Part shown: piece by piece, positions 24,306 to 32,309 of the stretch
How the letters are laid out: every line of letters begins with the position of its first letter
Position numbering within the stretch: the stretch's first letter is position 1
DNA from: Bryobacteraceae bacterium
GTDB taxonomy: Bacteria > Acidobacteriota > Terriglobia > Bryobacterales > Bryobacteraceae
Assembly (NCBI GenBank): GCA_030038565.1
Contig: JASHSS010000102.1
Coordinates: 1 to 39,057 of the forward strand
DNA length: 39,057 nucleotides
Direction of reading: 5' to 3'
Program-made: the position numbers and the translations under genes
The notes under the pieces: generated by a model
What the model was told of the DNA's origin: nothing
Databases searched by the model: none
Seen by the model: only the letters and a program-made list of their open reading frames with translations

Positions 24306-25349
24306 TTACATCCCCGTCACAGCAACCGTAAAGCTTTCCTTCCACTCCCCGCCCGCCGGTATGCTTTGCAGCTCTTTGTAGATTCCGTCGTGCGCCAGGT
24401 TGAAGGCGTCGGTGATCGCCGACATAGGCTCGAAACAGAGGAACGCGCCGCTCGACGGAGCGTACGCCACAGCCACCGTGTATTTCGGTCCGTAAGTCAC
24501 CGTGATCCGCTGCTTGACGCCCTCCACCCAGAAACGCGCCAGGCCATCGGAGCCGCGCACCAGGTTGGTGAAGACATCGTCAAGCTGCGAGCCGGCCAGC
24601 GGATAGGGATCCGCGAACTCCACCGGTTTGCTCGCGCCGGTGGGAATCAGCAGGTTGTTCAGGATCATGTGGTCGCGCGCCGCCAGGTGCACTTTCCACT
24701 GGTCGCGTGGCGCGTCGTGCAACTGGAAGTAGGGATGGAAACCAATGGCCACCGGCATCGCCTCGCCCGAGAGATTTTCAATACTGGTTTCGACGTGCAG
24801 TACGCCGTCCCGCAGGCGGTATGTCATCGAAATGCTGTGGGCAAAGGGAAACTGCGCCATCAGCTCGGGATGCTTCCAGAACTCCAGGCGGCTGGTGGTC
24901 CAGGCGGAATCGCCATCGGCTTCCACGGCTGTCACCTTCCAGGCCGGCGAGAAATTCAGCAGACCGTGAATGGGCTTCTGATGCTGATCGCGCCGCAGGT
25001 TTCCCAGGCCCGGGTTGAGCAGGTATTTCCGCCCGTTGGCCCAGAAGGCATCCTGGTCCAGCCGGTTGGCCCAGGGCGCCAGAAACGGCACGCAGCAGAA
25101 GCGCGGATCGTCGCGCATTTCGGCCGGGCTGTGATAGGGAAACCACAGGAAATTCTCTCCCGCCACTTTGAATTCATAGGCCATGTTGCCGACGGACGTG
25201 GCGATGGAGACCTCCGCGCGCCGCGCGGTGTCCGCCAGTTGGACCACCTCCACGCCGTCCACCACGGTCTTGCGGGCGGTATAGTTAGCGGCTACGGTCG
25301 AGACAGGCATCATAAGCGGCACCAGCCAGGCGAACCGCGCCATCATCAT
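24306..25349 (-). CDS. Exported aldose 1-epimerase (galactose mutarotase) homologue
   Basis: A 347-residue galactose mutarotase-like protein, expected to interconvert anomers of a hexose. Residues 1-20 (MMMARFAWLVPLMMPVSTVA) look like a signal peptide, so it acts outside the cytoplasm, unlike standard GalM. Family motifs: PFLAPWANRLDQDAFWANG (substrate loop), PIHGLLNF with the conserved His, AIGFHPYFQL with the second His, and LCFEPMSAITDAFN with the catalytic Glu. Three ATG codons lie in a row at the start (25349-25341); the first overlaps the upstream TGA, so it is translationally coupled to the small Cys-rich gene. An epimerase-like sugar-binding role without catalysis is also possible. 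Confidence 0.9.
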   Translation of the reverse strand: MMMARFAWLVPLMMPVSTVAANYTARKTVVDGVEVVQLADTARRAEVSIATSVGNMAYEFKVAGENFLWFPYHSPAEMRDDPRFCCVPFLAPWANRLDQDAFWANGRKYLLNPGLGNLRRDQHQKPIHGLLNFSPAWKVTAVEADGDSAWTTSRLEFWKHPELMAQFPFAHSISMTYRLRDGVLHVETSIENLSGEAMPVAIGFHPYFQLHDAPRDQWKVHLAARDHMILNNLLIPTGASKPVEFADPYPLAGSQLDDVFTNLVRGSDGLARFWVEGVKQRITVTYGPKYTVAVAYAPSSGAFLCFEPMSAITDAFNLAHDGIYKELQSIPAGGEWKESFTVAVTGM

Positions 25350-25768
25350 GGCTGGTCCGGGTCGCGCAGATCCAGGGTCGTCTCGCGCTGGCAACACACG
25401 CACGGGCCCGGCGTGTAGGCGCGGATCGAGCAGACATCGCACCAGTAAGTGACCATCTTCAGTCTTCCATTCTGGCGCACCAGGAAGGAATGCGTGTAGC
25501 TGTCATCGATCCGGAAATGGTCGGGCGCCGTGAAGTGGCCGTGCGCTTCCACCTGGAAGCCGTCCAGGCGCTTGTCGCCCAGAACCTTGCGGGTGGTGTC
25601 GTCGCCATCCAGAATCACCACTTTGTGCTCCGCCGTTTCCACCTGCGCGGGCTGCCCATCGCGGACCGTCAGCTTGCCGCGCAGAACCTCGGGCGAAGGT
25701 CCCGATTTGACATCGGCGGCCCACAACGCCGCCCCCAAAATTGCCAGCAGACAGACACTCGAACGCAT
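25346..25768 (-). CDS. Small exported Cys-rich protein coupled to the epimerase
   Basis: A 140-residue exported protein: signal peptide about 1-18 (MRSSVCLLAILGAALWAA). The middle (GKLTVRDGQPAQVETAEHKVVILDGDD, LDGFQVEAHGHFTAPDHF) looks like an OB-type small beta barrel. The C-terminus is a compact metal-site candidate: WCDVCSIRAYTPGPCVCCQRET, with CxxC followed by CxCC. That arrangement would fit a zinc ribbon or a haem/copper site. Start ATG 25768 is 8 nt after TACAAT, the leaderless pattern. It overlaps the epimerase gene by ATGA. No named family recognised. Confidence 0.82.
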   Translation of the reverse strand: MRSSVCLLAILGAALWAADVKSGPSPEVLRGKLTVRDGQPAQVETAEHKVVILDGDDTTRKVLGDKRLDGFQVEAHGHFTAPDHFRIDDSYTHSFLVRQNGRLKMVTYWCDVCSIRAYTPGPCVCCQRETTLDLRDPDQP

Positions 25769-25776
25769 TTGATTTA

Positions 25777-25782
25777 ATTGTA
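25777..25782 (-). promoter_or_regulatory. Candidate leaderless -10 box for the Cys-rich/epimerase operon
   Basis: TACAAT on the minus strand with 8 nt to the ATG at 25768; no Shine-Dalgarno. Confidence 0.5.
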
Positions 25783-25824
25783 CCGCGTACGGCGGACCCC
25801 CGATCGGCGCGGCCTTGCCCACAT

Positions 25825-25849
25825 TAGAGCGTGACCGCTTGCGGCTCTA
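25825..25849. promoter_or_regulatory. Hairpin in the divergent gap before the Tad-like cluster
   Basis: TAGAG pairs with CTCTA (outer arms), and CCGC-TT-GCGG forms an inner stem. GTACCCCTGTAC follows directly (GTAC arms). The element lies between the divergent operons at 25768 and 25963. It may be an operator. No regulator is assigned. Confidence 0.3.
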
Positions 25850-25942
25850 GTACCCCTGTACGTTTACCAACCCTATCCCTTCGGACTGTTAACTAAAGAA
25901 GACTGGCTTCCGAAATTCACAAGCGTATTCTAAGGACAAGAG

Positions 25943-25957
25943 ATGGTTATCAAGTAA
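25943..25957 (+). other. Four-codon mini-ORF ahead of the TadG-like gene
   Basis: ATG GTT ATC AAG TAA at 25943-25957 has AAGGA at 25932-25936, well spaced for it and too far (26 nt) from the TadG-like ATG at 25963. The two starts are separated by only 5 nt after the stop, so re-initiation would be easy. A -10-like TATTCT lies at 25926-25931. It may be a translational control element or chance. Confidence 0.35.
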
Positions 25958-25962
25958 CTCTG

Positions 25963-27240
25963 ATGAAAGTTGAATCTAGGTCTGGCCAGAGCGGGCAAAC
26001 CGCGCTGTTCGTCACGCTCTCTTTAGTCCCGGTACTGGGAATGCTTGGATTGGTAGTGGATGCCGGCTATGCCCACATGTTAAGGGAAGCCGCGCAAACG
26101 GCGGCGCAGGCTGCGGCCATCGGCGGCATTATGTCGGCCAAGAACAACGCCTCCAACTTCACTTGTGGCTCGGGCGTCACCTGCCAGTCGGCCACCGCCT
26201 GTTCCAGTTCACTGACTACACCGACCACCAACCCCATCACGGCCGCCTGCTTATATGCCCAGCAGAACGGCTTTACCAGCGGCGGGAAAGGTGGCGATCA
26301 GAGCGTTACGATTACGGCCAACACCACCGCTCCACCGGTCTCCGGGACTTCTCCTTCCTATTGGCTCACCGCCACGGTATCGCAGAAACTGCCCCTCACC
26401 TTCCTGGCGGTGCTCGGGCAGTCCTGGGCGAACGTGGCTGTGAGTTCTACGGCCGGCGTTTTCGGCGGCGGCAGCTCGGGCGGCGGCTGCTTTTACACCA
26501 TGGGCACCACGGGCGTGGATATCAGCATGTCCGGCGGCGGCATCAGCAGCAACTGCGGGGTCTACGTCGATTCCAATAGTGGCACGGCGGTGGATCAGTC
26601 CGGCGGATCGATCACCACCACTGGAGGCGCCACTACTAATATTGTGGGTGGCTGGACCCACTCCGGCGGCACGATCTCCCCCGCTCCCATCCTGGGGGCT
26701 AGCCTGGCGGCCGATCCCTTCGCCGCGATGACCGCTCCCAGCGCCGGAGTCACCACCTCCGGAGTGAGTCTCTCGGGCGGCACCCAGACTATCAATCCCG
26801 GAACTTACACCGGGGCCATCAGCGTCAGCGGCGGCACCCTCACCCTGAACCCCGGGCTGTATTACCTGGAGGCGGGCATCAGCGTCAGCGGCGGCGCCAT
26901 TCAGTCCAGCAGCGGCGGAGTAACTTTCTACATGGAGGGTGGCTCCTTCGACATGAGCGGGGGCACCGTCACCCTGAATGCCCCCACCAGCGGCACCTGG
27001 GAAGGGATCCTGGTTTTTCAATCGCGCACCAACAGCGCCGGCCTGACCCTCAGCGGAGGGTCCCAGACCTATAGCGGCGCGATTTACGCCATCGACGCGG
27101 CCTTCAGCATTTCGGGAGGCAACTACACCAATACGACCTTTGTCGCCAATAACGTCAACATCAGTGGCGGAACCGCACTCACCATCAACGGTTCGGCGAT
27201 TACCAACTATACTTCGAGCACCGTCGGATTCATCCAGTAA
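25963..27240 (+). CDS. TadG-like protein with SGG-repeat (beta-helix-like) domain
   Basis: A 425-residue protein. Residues 10-60 match the N-terminal Tad domain of TadG-like pilus assembly proteins: SGQTALFVTLSLVPVLGMLGLVVDAGY, a membrane helix, then a helix LREAAQTAAQAAAIGG. A linker follows to about 165. Residues 180-415 hold ten copies of a short pattern around xSxSGGx (ISMSGGGI, VDQSGGSI, WTHSGGTI, VSLSGGTQ, ISVSGGTL, ISVSGGAI, FDMSGGTV, LTLSGGSQ, FSISGGNY, VNISGGTA). That suggests a right-handed beta-solenoid outside the membrane. Two TadE-like genes follow. No Tad ATPase, prepilin or secretin is nearby, so the partners are elsewhere or it works as a surface adhesin. Confidence 0.88.
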   Translation: MKVESRSGQSGQTALFVTLSLVPVLGMLGLVVDAGYAHMLREAAQTAAQAAAIGGIMSAKNNASNFTCGSGVTCQSATACSSSLTTPTTNPITAACLYAQQNGFTSGGKGGDQSVTITANTTAPPVSGTSPSYWLTATVSQKLPLTFLAVLGQSWANVAVSSTAGVFGGGSSGGGCFYTMGTTGVDISMSGGGISSNCGVYVDSNSGTAVDQSGGSITTTGGATTNIVGGWTHSGGTISPAPILGASLAADPFAAMTAPSAGVTTSGVSLSGGTQTINPGTYTGAISVSGGTLTLNPGLYYLEAGISVSGGAIQSSSGGVTFYMEGGSFDMSGGTVTLNAPTSGTWEGILVFQSRTNSAGLTLSGGSQTYSGAIYAIDAAFSISGGNYTNTTFVANNVNISGGTALTINGSAITNYTSSTVGFIQ

Positions 27241-27268
27241 AGCCGTTTTCTGGATAAGGAACTGAATT

Positions 27269-27721
27269 ATGTCTCTCTCGCCTCAAACCGATTCCCGGGC
27301 CCGCAAGCGCCGTCGCGGCAGCAGCGCGCTCGAAATGGCGCTGCTGCTGCCCTGGTACGCCTTCCTCTTCGTGGGGGCGTTTGACTGGGGCTTCTACTCC
27401 CATGCGCTGATTTCCACACAGGCCGCCGCGCGCTCGGCGGCGCTTTACACCTCCACCAGTTCCGCGACGGCCGCCGACCAGACCACCGCCTGCATTTACG
27501 CGCGCAGCGAATTGAGGGTTTCCAGCAACGTCTCCACCACCACCACCTGCACGTCGGCTCCCTTGATTGTAAGCGCCACCTCGGAAGCCACCGGCGCCGA
27601 CGGCTATCCCGCATCCCAGGTGACGGTCACCTATCAGACCTTGAGTCTCATTCCTATTCCGGGTCTCCTCAACAAGCAGTTTTGGATCTCCTACACGGCC
27701 CAGTTCCGTCTGCGGAGTTAG
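27269..27721 (+). CDS. TadE-like pilus assembly protein
   Basis: A 150-residue pseudopilin of the TadE family. A basic head (RARKRRRGSSALEMALLLPW) contains the prepilin-like Glu after the hydrophobic run start, then a membrane helix with FLFVGAFDWGFYSHAL. The C-terminal part is a small beta-rich domain with two Cys (CIYARSEL, TTCTSAP). AAGGA lies ahead of the ATG. It follows the TadG-like gene by 28 bp and precedes another TadE-like gene by 2 bp, so the three form an operon. Probably a minor pilin of a Tad/Flp-type pilus. Confidence 0.9.
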   Translation: MSLSPQTDSRARKRRRGSSALEMALLLPWYAFLFVGAFDWGFYSHALISTQAAARSAALYTSTSSATAADQTTACIYARSELRVSSNVSTTTTCTSAPLIVSATSEATGADGYPASQVTVTYQTLSLIPIPGLLNKQFWISYTAQFRLRS

Positions 27722-27723
27722 TC

Positions 27724-28257
27724 ATGCCAACGCCTGTCACCGTCCGAAGCCCCCGTCGCGGGAGCGCCATCCTGGAATTCACCTTCACCGGGATTCCATT
27801 CATATTCATCTGGATTTCCATCATGCAGATGGCCATCGGCATGTGGCAGTATCACACCCTTCAATATGCCGTCAAAGTCACCGGCGCCTATATCGCGGTG
27901 CACGGGTCGGACTGCTCCGCCAACGGAAATACCTGTTCGATCGAGATTGAGAACGCGGCGCAAGTCATGCAGGCCTACCTGATCGGCTTACCGCCTTCGA
28001 GTGTCTCGGTGACTTTCAACGCCCTGGGGTCGGACCACGCCACCGTGGAGTCCACCGTCTCTTGCACTTTGAACAACTGCCTGACGAACACCACCGCCTG
28101 GCCTCCGTCCGGTTACAACACCCCTGGCACCGATATCCAGGTGCAGGCCGAGTACCAGTTCAACTCCGCTATCGCCCTGTTTGTGCCGTCGGTGGGCGCC
28201 ATGAAGTTCGGCTCCGCGTGGCTTCCCGGATTTACCCAGCAGACCATCCTGTTCTAA
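27724..28257 (+). CDS. Second TadE-like pilus assembly protein
   Basis: A 177-residue TadE-family protein. ATG 27724 comes 2 nt after the previous stop. The head RSPRRGSAILEFTFTGIPFIFIWISIM has the same Arg-Gly-Ser...Glu-Phe start and a single membrane helix. The exported part has four Cys in two close pairs (DCSANGNTCS, SCTLNNCL), likely disulfides. The protein differs enough from the first TadE copy to be an old duplicate or a distinct minor pilin. Followed by uvrA after 56 bp. Confidence 0.9.
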   Translation: MPTPVTVRSPRRGSAILEFTFTGIPFIFIWISIMQMAIGMWQYHTLQYAVKVTGAYIAVHGSDCSANGNTCSIEIENAAQVMQAYLIGLPPSSVSVTFNALGSDHATVESTVSCTLNNCLTNTTAWPPSGYNTPGTDIQVQAEYQFNSAIALFVPSVGAMKFGSAWLPGFTQQTILF

Positions 28258-28313
28258 ACCTCCGCGCACGCCCGGTGGAAATCTGGAATAATGGAAGTTC
28301 ACCCAAAACTTCC

Positions 28314-31163
28314 GTGCAAGATTACATCCGGATTCGCGGAGCGCGGGTCCACAACTTAAAAAACATTTCGCTTTCTATTCCCCATAACCGCCTCACCGTC
28401 ATCACCGGTGTCTCGGGTTCTGGAAAATCGTCGCTGGCCTTCGACACCATCTACGCCGAAGGCCAGCGGCGCTACGTGGAATCGCTTTCGGCCTACGCCC
28501 GCCAGTTTCTGGAGCGCATGGAAAAGCCCGAGGTGGATGAAATCGACGGCATCGCCCCCGCCGTCGCCATCCGCCAGAAAAACACCAGCCGCAATCCGCG
28601 CTCCACCGTGGCCACCTCCACCGAGTGCTACGATTTTCTGCGCCTGCTCTACGCCCGCGTCGGCTCGACCATCTGCCCGCAGTGCGCCACGCCGGTGCGT
28701 AAGGACACCGTGGATGAAGTGGCCGCGCGCCTCATGGATCTTCCGGCCGGCTCGCGCTGGTACGCCCTGTTCGCGTGCGGCGAACACCCCACCACTCAGG
28801 CGCTCCGCGATCATCTCTTCGAGTTACGCAAGAAAGGCTTCAACCGCCTCTTCCAGGACGGCCGCCTGTTCGAGTTCTCCACGCCCGAATCGCTCCTGGA
28901 TGTGGATTTCTCGCGCCCCGTGTTTGCCCTGGTGGACCGCCTGGCCATCCCCGCGCCCTCCGCGGGAGCCGCTCCCGGCCCCGACTTCCATCAGCGCCTG
29001 GTGGATACCGTCGAGGTGTGTTACCGCGAGGCCGGCGAGGTGATCTTCGAAAGCGCCTCGAGCGGCGGCGTGGCCTCCCGGACGCTCCGCTTCAACGAGA
29101 AGTTCCAGTGCAAAACCTGCGGCCGCGAATTCGCCATACCCGAACCCATCCTGTTCAGTTTCAACTCCCCCTTCGGCGCCTGCCCGCGCTGCCAGGGCTT
29201 CGGCAACACCATCGATTATGACCTGGATCGCGCCATCCCCGATAAATCCCTCTCCATCGCCGAAGATGCCGTCGAGCCGTGGACCAAGCCGCAGTATCGC
29301 TCCTGGCTGGCCAACTACAAGAAGCACGCCCGCGGCCAGGTCCGTTTCGAAGTACCGTATTGCGACCTCACCGAACCGGAACGCGAGAACCTGCACGAAT
29401 TCATCCACCGCTTTTTCGAGCATCTGGAAGGCAAGAAATACAAGCTCCACGTGCGCGTGTTTCTGAGCCGTTACCGCGGCTACGCCCTGTGCCCCGATTG
29501 CAAGGGCGCGCGCCTGCGCAAGGAAGCCCTCAACGTCCAGGTGGGCGGGAAAAACCTCGGCGAAGTGGTCCGCATGAACATCGCCGCCGCCCAGCAGTTC
29601 TTCGAGTCCCTCGCGCTGCCCCCCGAGCAAACCGCCATCGCCGACAAGATCCTCATCGAAATCCGCCAGCGGCTCAAATTCCTCAACGATGTGGGCTTGG
29701 ATTACCTGACACTCGACCGCCTTTCCTCCACCCTCTCCGGCGGCGAGGCGCAGCGCATCCAGCTCGCCACTTCGCTCGGCTCGCGCCTGGTGGGCGCCTG
29801 TTACGTGCTCGACGAGCCGTCCATCGGGCTGCACAGCCGCGACACCGGCCGGCTGATCCGCATCCTCGAGGAATTGCGCTCGCTCGGCAATACCATCGTG
29901 GTGGTGGAGCACGATCCCGACGTGATGCGCCGCGCCGATCACATCGTGGATATGGGGCCGGGAGCCGGCGAGCACGGCGGAAGCATCGTCTTCGAAGGCC
30001 CGCTCGACCGCCTGCTGGAGAATTCCAACGGCTCGCTCACCGCCCGCTATCTGCGCGGCGAGCTGCGCGTGGCCCAACCTCGCGCGCGCCGCCCGGTGAA
30101 TCCCCGCGGCCTGCTGCGATTCATGGGCGCCCGCGCCCACAATCTGAAAAACATCGACGTCGAAATTCCGCTCGGCCTGATGACCGTGGTTACGGGCGTC
30201 TCCGGTTCCGGAAAATCCACCCTCGTCCACGACGTGATCTTCCGCGCCATGGAGGCCCAGCACAAAGCCCGCGAAACCCGCGAGGAAGCCGAGCTCGACG
30301 AGGCCGCCGAAGCGCTCGACACCGCCGCCGCGCCGCTCGCCTGCAAAAAAGTGGAGGGCGCCGAGCGCGTCACCTCCACCGTAATGGTGGACCAGTCGCC
30401 CATCGGGCGCACCCCGCGCTCCAATCCCGTCACGTACCTGAAAGCCTTCGACGCCATTCGCAAGCTGTTCGCCTCCACGCGCGAAAGCGAAAAGCGCGGC
30501 TACACCGCCGGCCACTTCTCCTTCAACGTTCCCGGCGGGCGTTGCGAAACCTGCCAGGGTGACGGCACCGTCACCGTCGAAATGCAGTTTCTGGCGGATG
30601 TCGAGCTGATCTGCGAAGAGTGCAACGGCACCCGCTACAAGAGCGGCATTCTGGAAATCCGTTACAACGGCCGCAACATCCACGAGGTCCTGCAACTCAC
30701 GGTGCGCGAGGCCATGGAGTTCTTCCACGCCACCCCCACCCTGGTGGAGCGCTTGCGCGTCCTGGATGATGTCGGCCTGGGATATCTGCGCCTGGGCCAA
30801 TCCGCTACCACCCTTTCGGGCGGCGAGGCGCAGCGCGTCAAGCTGGGAGGCTATCTGGCGGCGGCCAGCGTCAAAGGCGCGCTCCTGATCTTCGATGAGC
30901 CCACCACCGGCCTGCACTTCGACGACATCGCCAAGCTGCTCCGCGCCTTCGACCGGCTGGTCGAAAACGGCGGCAGCCTGATCGTCATCGAGCACAACCT
31001 GGATGTCATCCGCGCCGCCGATTGGGTCATCGATCTGGGCCCCGAAGGCGGCACGCGCGGCGGCAACATCGTGGCCGCCGGCACCCCCGAAGCCGTCGCC
31101 CAGGTGGAAGCCTCCCACACCGGCCGCTACTTGCGGTCCGCTCTGGCCCGCGCCGCGCAATAA
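28314..31163 (+). CDS. uvrA: Excinuclease ABC subunit A
   Basis: A 949-residue DNA-damage sensor of nucleotide excision repair; it dimerises, loads UvrB and has two ABC ATPase halves. Start is GTG 28314 ([17 protein letters not shown]), matching the usual N-terminus. Walker A sites are GVSGSGKSS (32-40) and GVSGSGKST in the second half. Signature motifs [12 protein letters not shown] and [12 protein letters not shown] are intact. Zinc sites are CKTCG...CPRCQGFG and CETCQGDG...CEECNGTRY. The segment between the second Walker A and [15 protein letters not shown] is long and Glu/Ala-rich ([12 protein letters not shown]), an insertion not seen in the E. coli protein. Likely functional. AATAAT at 28287-28292 may be the -10 box. 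Confidence 0.97.
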   Translation: MQDYIRIRGARVHNLKNISLSIPHNRLTVITGVSGSGKSSLAFDTIYAEGQRRYVESLSAYARQFLERMEKPEVDEIDGIAPAVAIRQKNTSRNPRSTVATSTECYDFLRLLYARVGSTICPQCATPVRKDTVDEVAARLMDLPAGSRWYALFACGEHPTTQALRDHLFELRKKGFNRLFQDGRLFEFSTPESLLDVDFSRPVFALVDRLAIPAPSAGAAPGPDFHQRLVDTVEVCYREAGEVIFESASSGGVASRTLRFNEKFQCKTCGREFAIPEPILFSFNSPFGACPRCQGFGNTIDYDLDRAIPDKSLSIAEDAVEPWTKPQYRSWLANYKKHARGQVRFEVPYCDLTEPERENLHEFIHRFFEHLEGKKYKLHVRVFLSRYRGYALCPDCKGARLRKEALNVQVGGKNLGEVVRMNIAAAQQFFESLALPPEQTAIADKILIEIRQRLKFLNDVGLDYLTLDRLSSTLSGGEAQRIQLATSLGSRLVGACYVLDEPSIGLHSRDTGRLIRILEELRSLGNTIVVVEHDPDVMRRADHIVDMGPGAGEHGGSIVFEGPLDRLLENSNGSLTARYLRGELRVAQPRARRPVNPRGLLRFMGARAHNLKNIDVEIPLGLMTVVTGVSGSGKSTLVHDVIFRAMEAQHKARETREEAELDEAAEALDTAAAPLACKKVEGAERVTSTVMVDQSPIGRTPRSNPVTYLKAFDAIRKLFASTRESEKRGYTAGHFSFNVPGGRCETCQGDGTVTVEMQFLADVELICEECNGTRYKSGILEIRYNGRNIHEVLQLTVREAMEFFHATPTLVERLRVLDDVGLGYLRLGQSATTLSGGEAQRVKLGGYLAAASVKGALLIFDEPTTGLHFDDIAKLLRAFDRLVENGGSLIVIEHNLDVIRAADWVIDLGPEGGTRGGNIVAAGTPEAVAQVEASHTGRYLRSALARAAQ

Positions 31164-31237
31164 CCGCAGCACCAAGACCGCATCCCCACCCCGCCCTTTT
31201 CCCCGCGCGCTGGCTAGTCGGCCGCCACCAGGGCGCT

Positions 31238-31342
31238 GCGCGAACGTGTGCCATTGGAAGAGCCGTCCGCCGCCTCGGCTGCTTCCCGACCGCCCGGGCC
31301 GATGGGCCGCCGCCAACCGCCGCGCGAACGTGTGCCACTGGA
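31238..31342. repeat. Direct repeat pair, 21 bp, 84 bp apart
   Basis: GCGCGAACGTGTGCC-ATTGGA at 31238-31258 and GCGCGAACGTGTGCC-ACTGGA at 31322-31342 differ by one base. They lie in the 294-bp gap after uvrA, which has no convincing gene. On the minus strand both can be read as QWHTFA. Possibly part of a dispersed repeat family. Confidence 0.5.
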
Positions 31343-31433
31343 CGTAGCAGCCGCCGCCCAAGCGCCCCCAAGCCCGGCGCCGTCGGATGCCGCAACGCCG
31401 CGCGCCCGTTCCCCCTCACGCTCCGCGCGGGCG

Positions 31434-31439
31434 TAGAAT
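31434..31439 (+). promoter_or_regulatory. Candidate -10 box for the Ig-like exported protein
   Basis: TAGAAT, 18 nt before the ATG at 31458, giving a leader of about 12 nt. Confidence 0.4.
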
Positions 31440-31457
31440 CGTACATGGGGGTCCGCA

Positions 31458-32285
31458 ATGCGCTTCCTTTTCTTGTCCGCCTTTTTTCCCGCCCTCCTGG
31501 CGGCCGCATCGGCGCTCGAGGTGGTCAAGCCCGTCATTTCGCAGAGCGATGGCGGCCCGCCCGATACCGCCGGGTTCGTCCACGTGGCCGGCGAAACGTT
31601 GTTTTTCACCTGCCGCGTGGCTAACTTCACCAAGTCGCCAGAGGAGAAGGTTCACCTGGCTTACTCGGTCGAGGCTTTCGATCCCCTGGGCGTCCCGCTT
31701 AGCGAAATCTATAAAAACGAAATCTCCGACGAGGTGACTCCGCAGGACCGCGATTGGCTACCCAAGATCGAGACCGAGATCGATACCCCTCCCCTCGGTC
31801 CCACCGGCGCCTACAAAATCGTGGTCAAGGTCGAAGATCTGATCGGCAAAACCTCCGCCGAACTGTCCGTCCCCTTCCAGATCCGCGGCCACGCCGTCCA
31901 GCTCAGCGACACCCTGGTGGTGCGCAACTTCCAGTTTTTCCGCGGCGAAGACGACACCCAGCCGCTCGAAAAGGCCGCCTATCATCCCGGCGACGCTGTG
32001 TGGGCCAAATTCGATATCGTGGGGTATAAGTTGGGCGATAAGAACGCCATCGATGTCAGTTATGTAACTTCGCTGATTTCCCCCGCCGGCAAGGTCATGT
32101 GGACACAGCCCGATCCGGCGGTCGATCACGACGCCTCTTTCTATCCCAAGCGCTACGTGACTGCCAGCATGGGAATCAATCTCCTGAAGGACACCGCCCC
32201 AGGCGTCTATATGATCGGTGTCCAGGTAAAGGATGGGATCGGCAACCAGACCGCCGAAGCTAAGTTCCCCTTCACCCTGCAATAG
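31458..32285 (+). CDS. Exported Ig-like beta-sandwich protein
   Basis: A 275-residue exported protein. The signal peptide (MRFLFLSAFFPALLAAASA) is followed by two beta-sandwich halves of about 120 residues. GETLFFTCRVANFTKSPEEKVHLAY and YKIVVKVEDLIGKTSAELSVPFQI form the first. LVVRNFQFFRGED, AAYHPGDAVWAKFDIVGY and GVYMIGVQVKDGIGNQTAEAKFPF form the second. The two halves share the GxY...V(K/Q)V(E/K)D(L/G)IG pattern, so they are likely an internal duplication of an Ig-like domain. Adhesion or complex-scaffold role is a guess. The next gene, an MIO lyase, starts 24 bp later and seems unrelated. Confidence 0.82.
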   Translation: MRFLFLSAFFPALLAAASALEVVKPVISQSDGGPPDTAGFVHVAGETLFFTCRVANFTKSPEEKVHLAYSVEAFDPLGVPLSEIYKNEISDEVTPQDRDWLPKIETEIDTPPLGPTGAYKIVVKVEDLIGKTSAELSVPFQIRGHAVQLSDTLVVRNFQFFRGEDDTQPLEKAAYHPGDAVWAKFDIVGYKLGDKNAIDVSYVTSLISPAGKVMWTQPDPAVDHDASFYPKRYVTASMGINLLKDTAPGVYMIGVQVKDGIGNQTAEAKFPFTLQ

Positions 32286-32309
32286 GCGCGCCGCGCTACC
32301 CTACAATTT

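Noticed and set aside
25943-25957. Treating MVIK as an amino-acid attenuator leader peptide
   Set aside because: Four codons carry no run of one amino acid and there is no attenuator hairpin pair after it; kept only as a translation-control candidate.
28824-31361. An 845-codon open frame on the minus strand opposite uvrA
   Set aside because: It mirrors uvrA codons in GC-rich DNA; the translation (Gly/Ala/His-rich, no domain) has no sense, while uvrA has all motifs.
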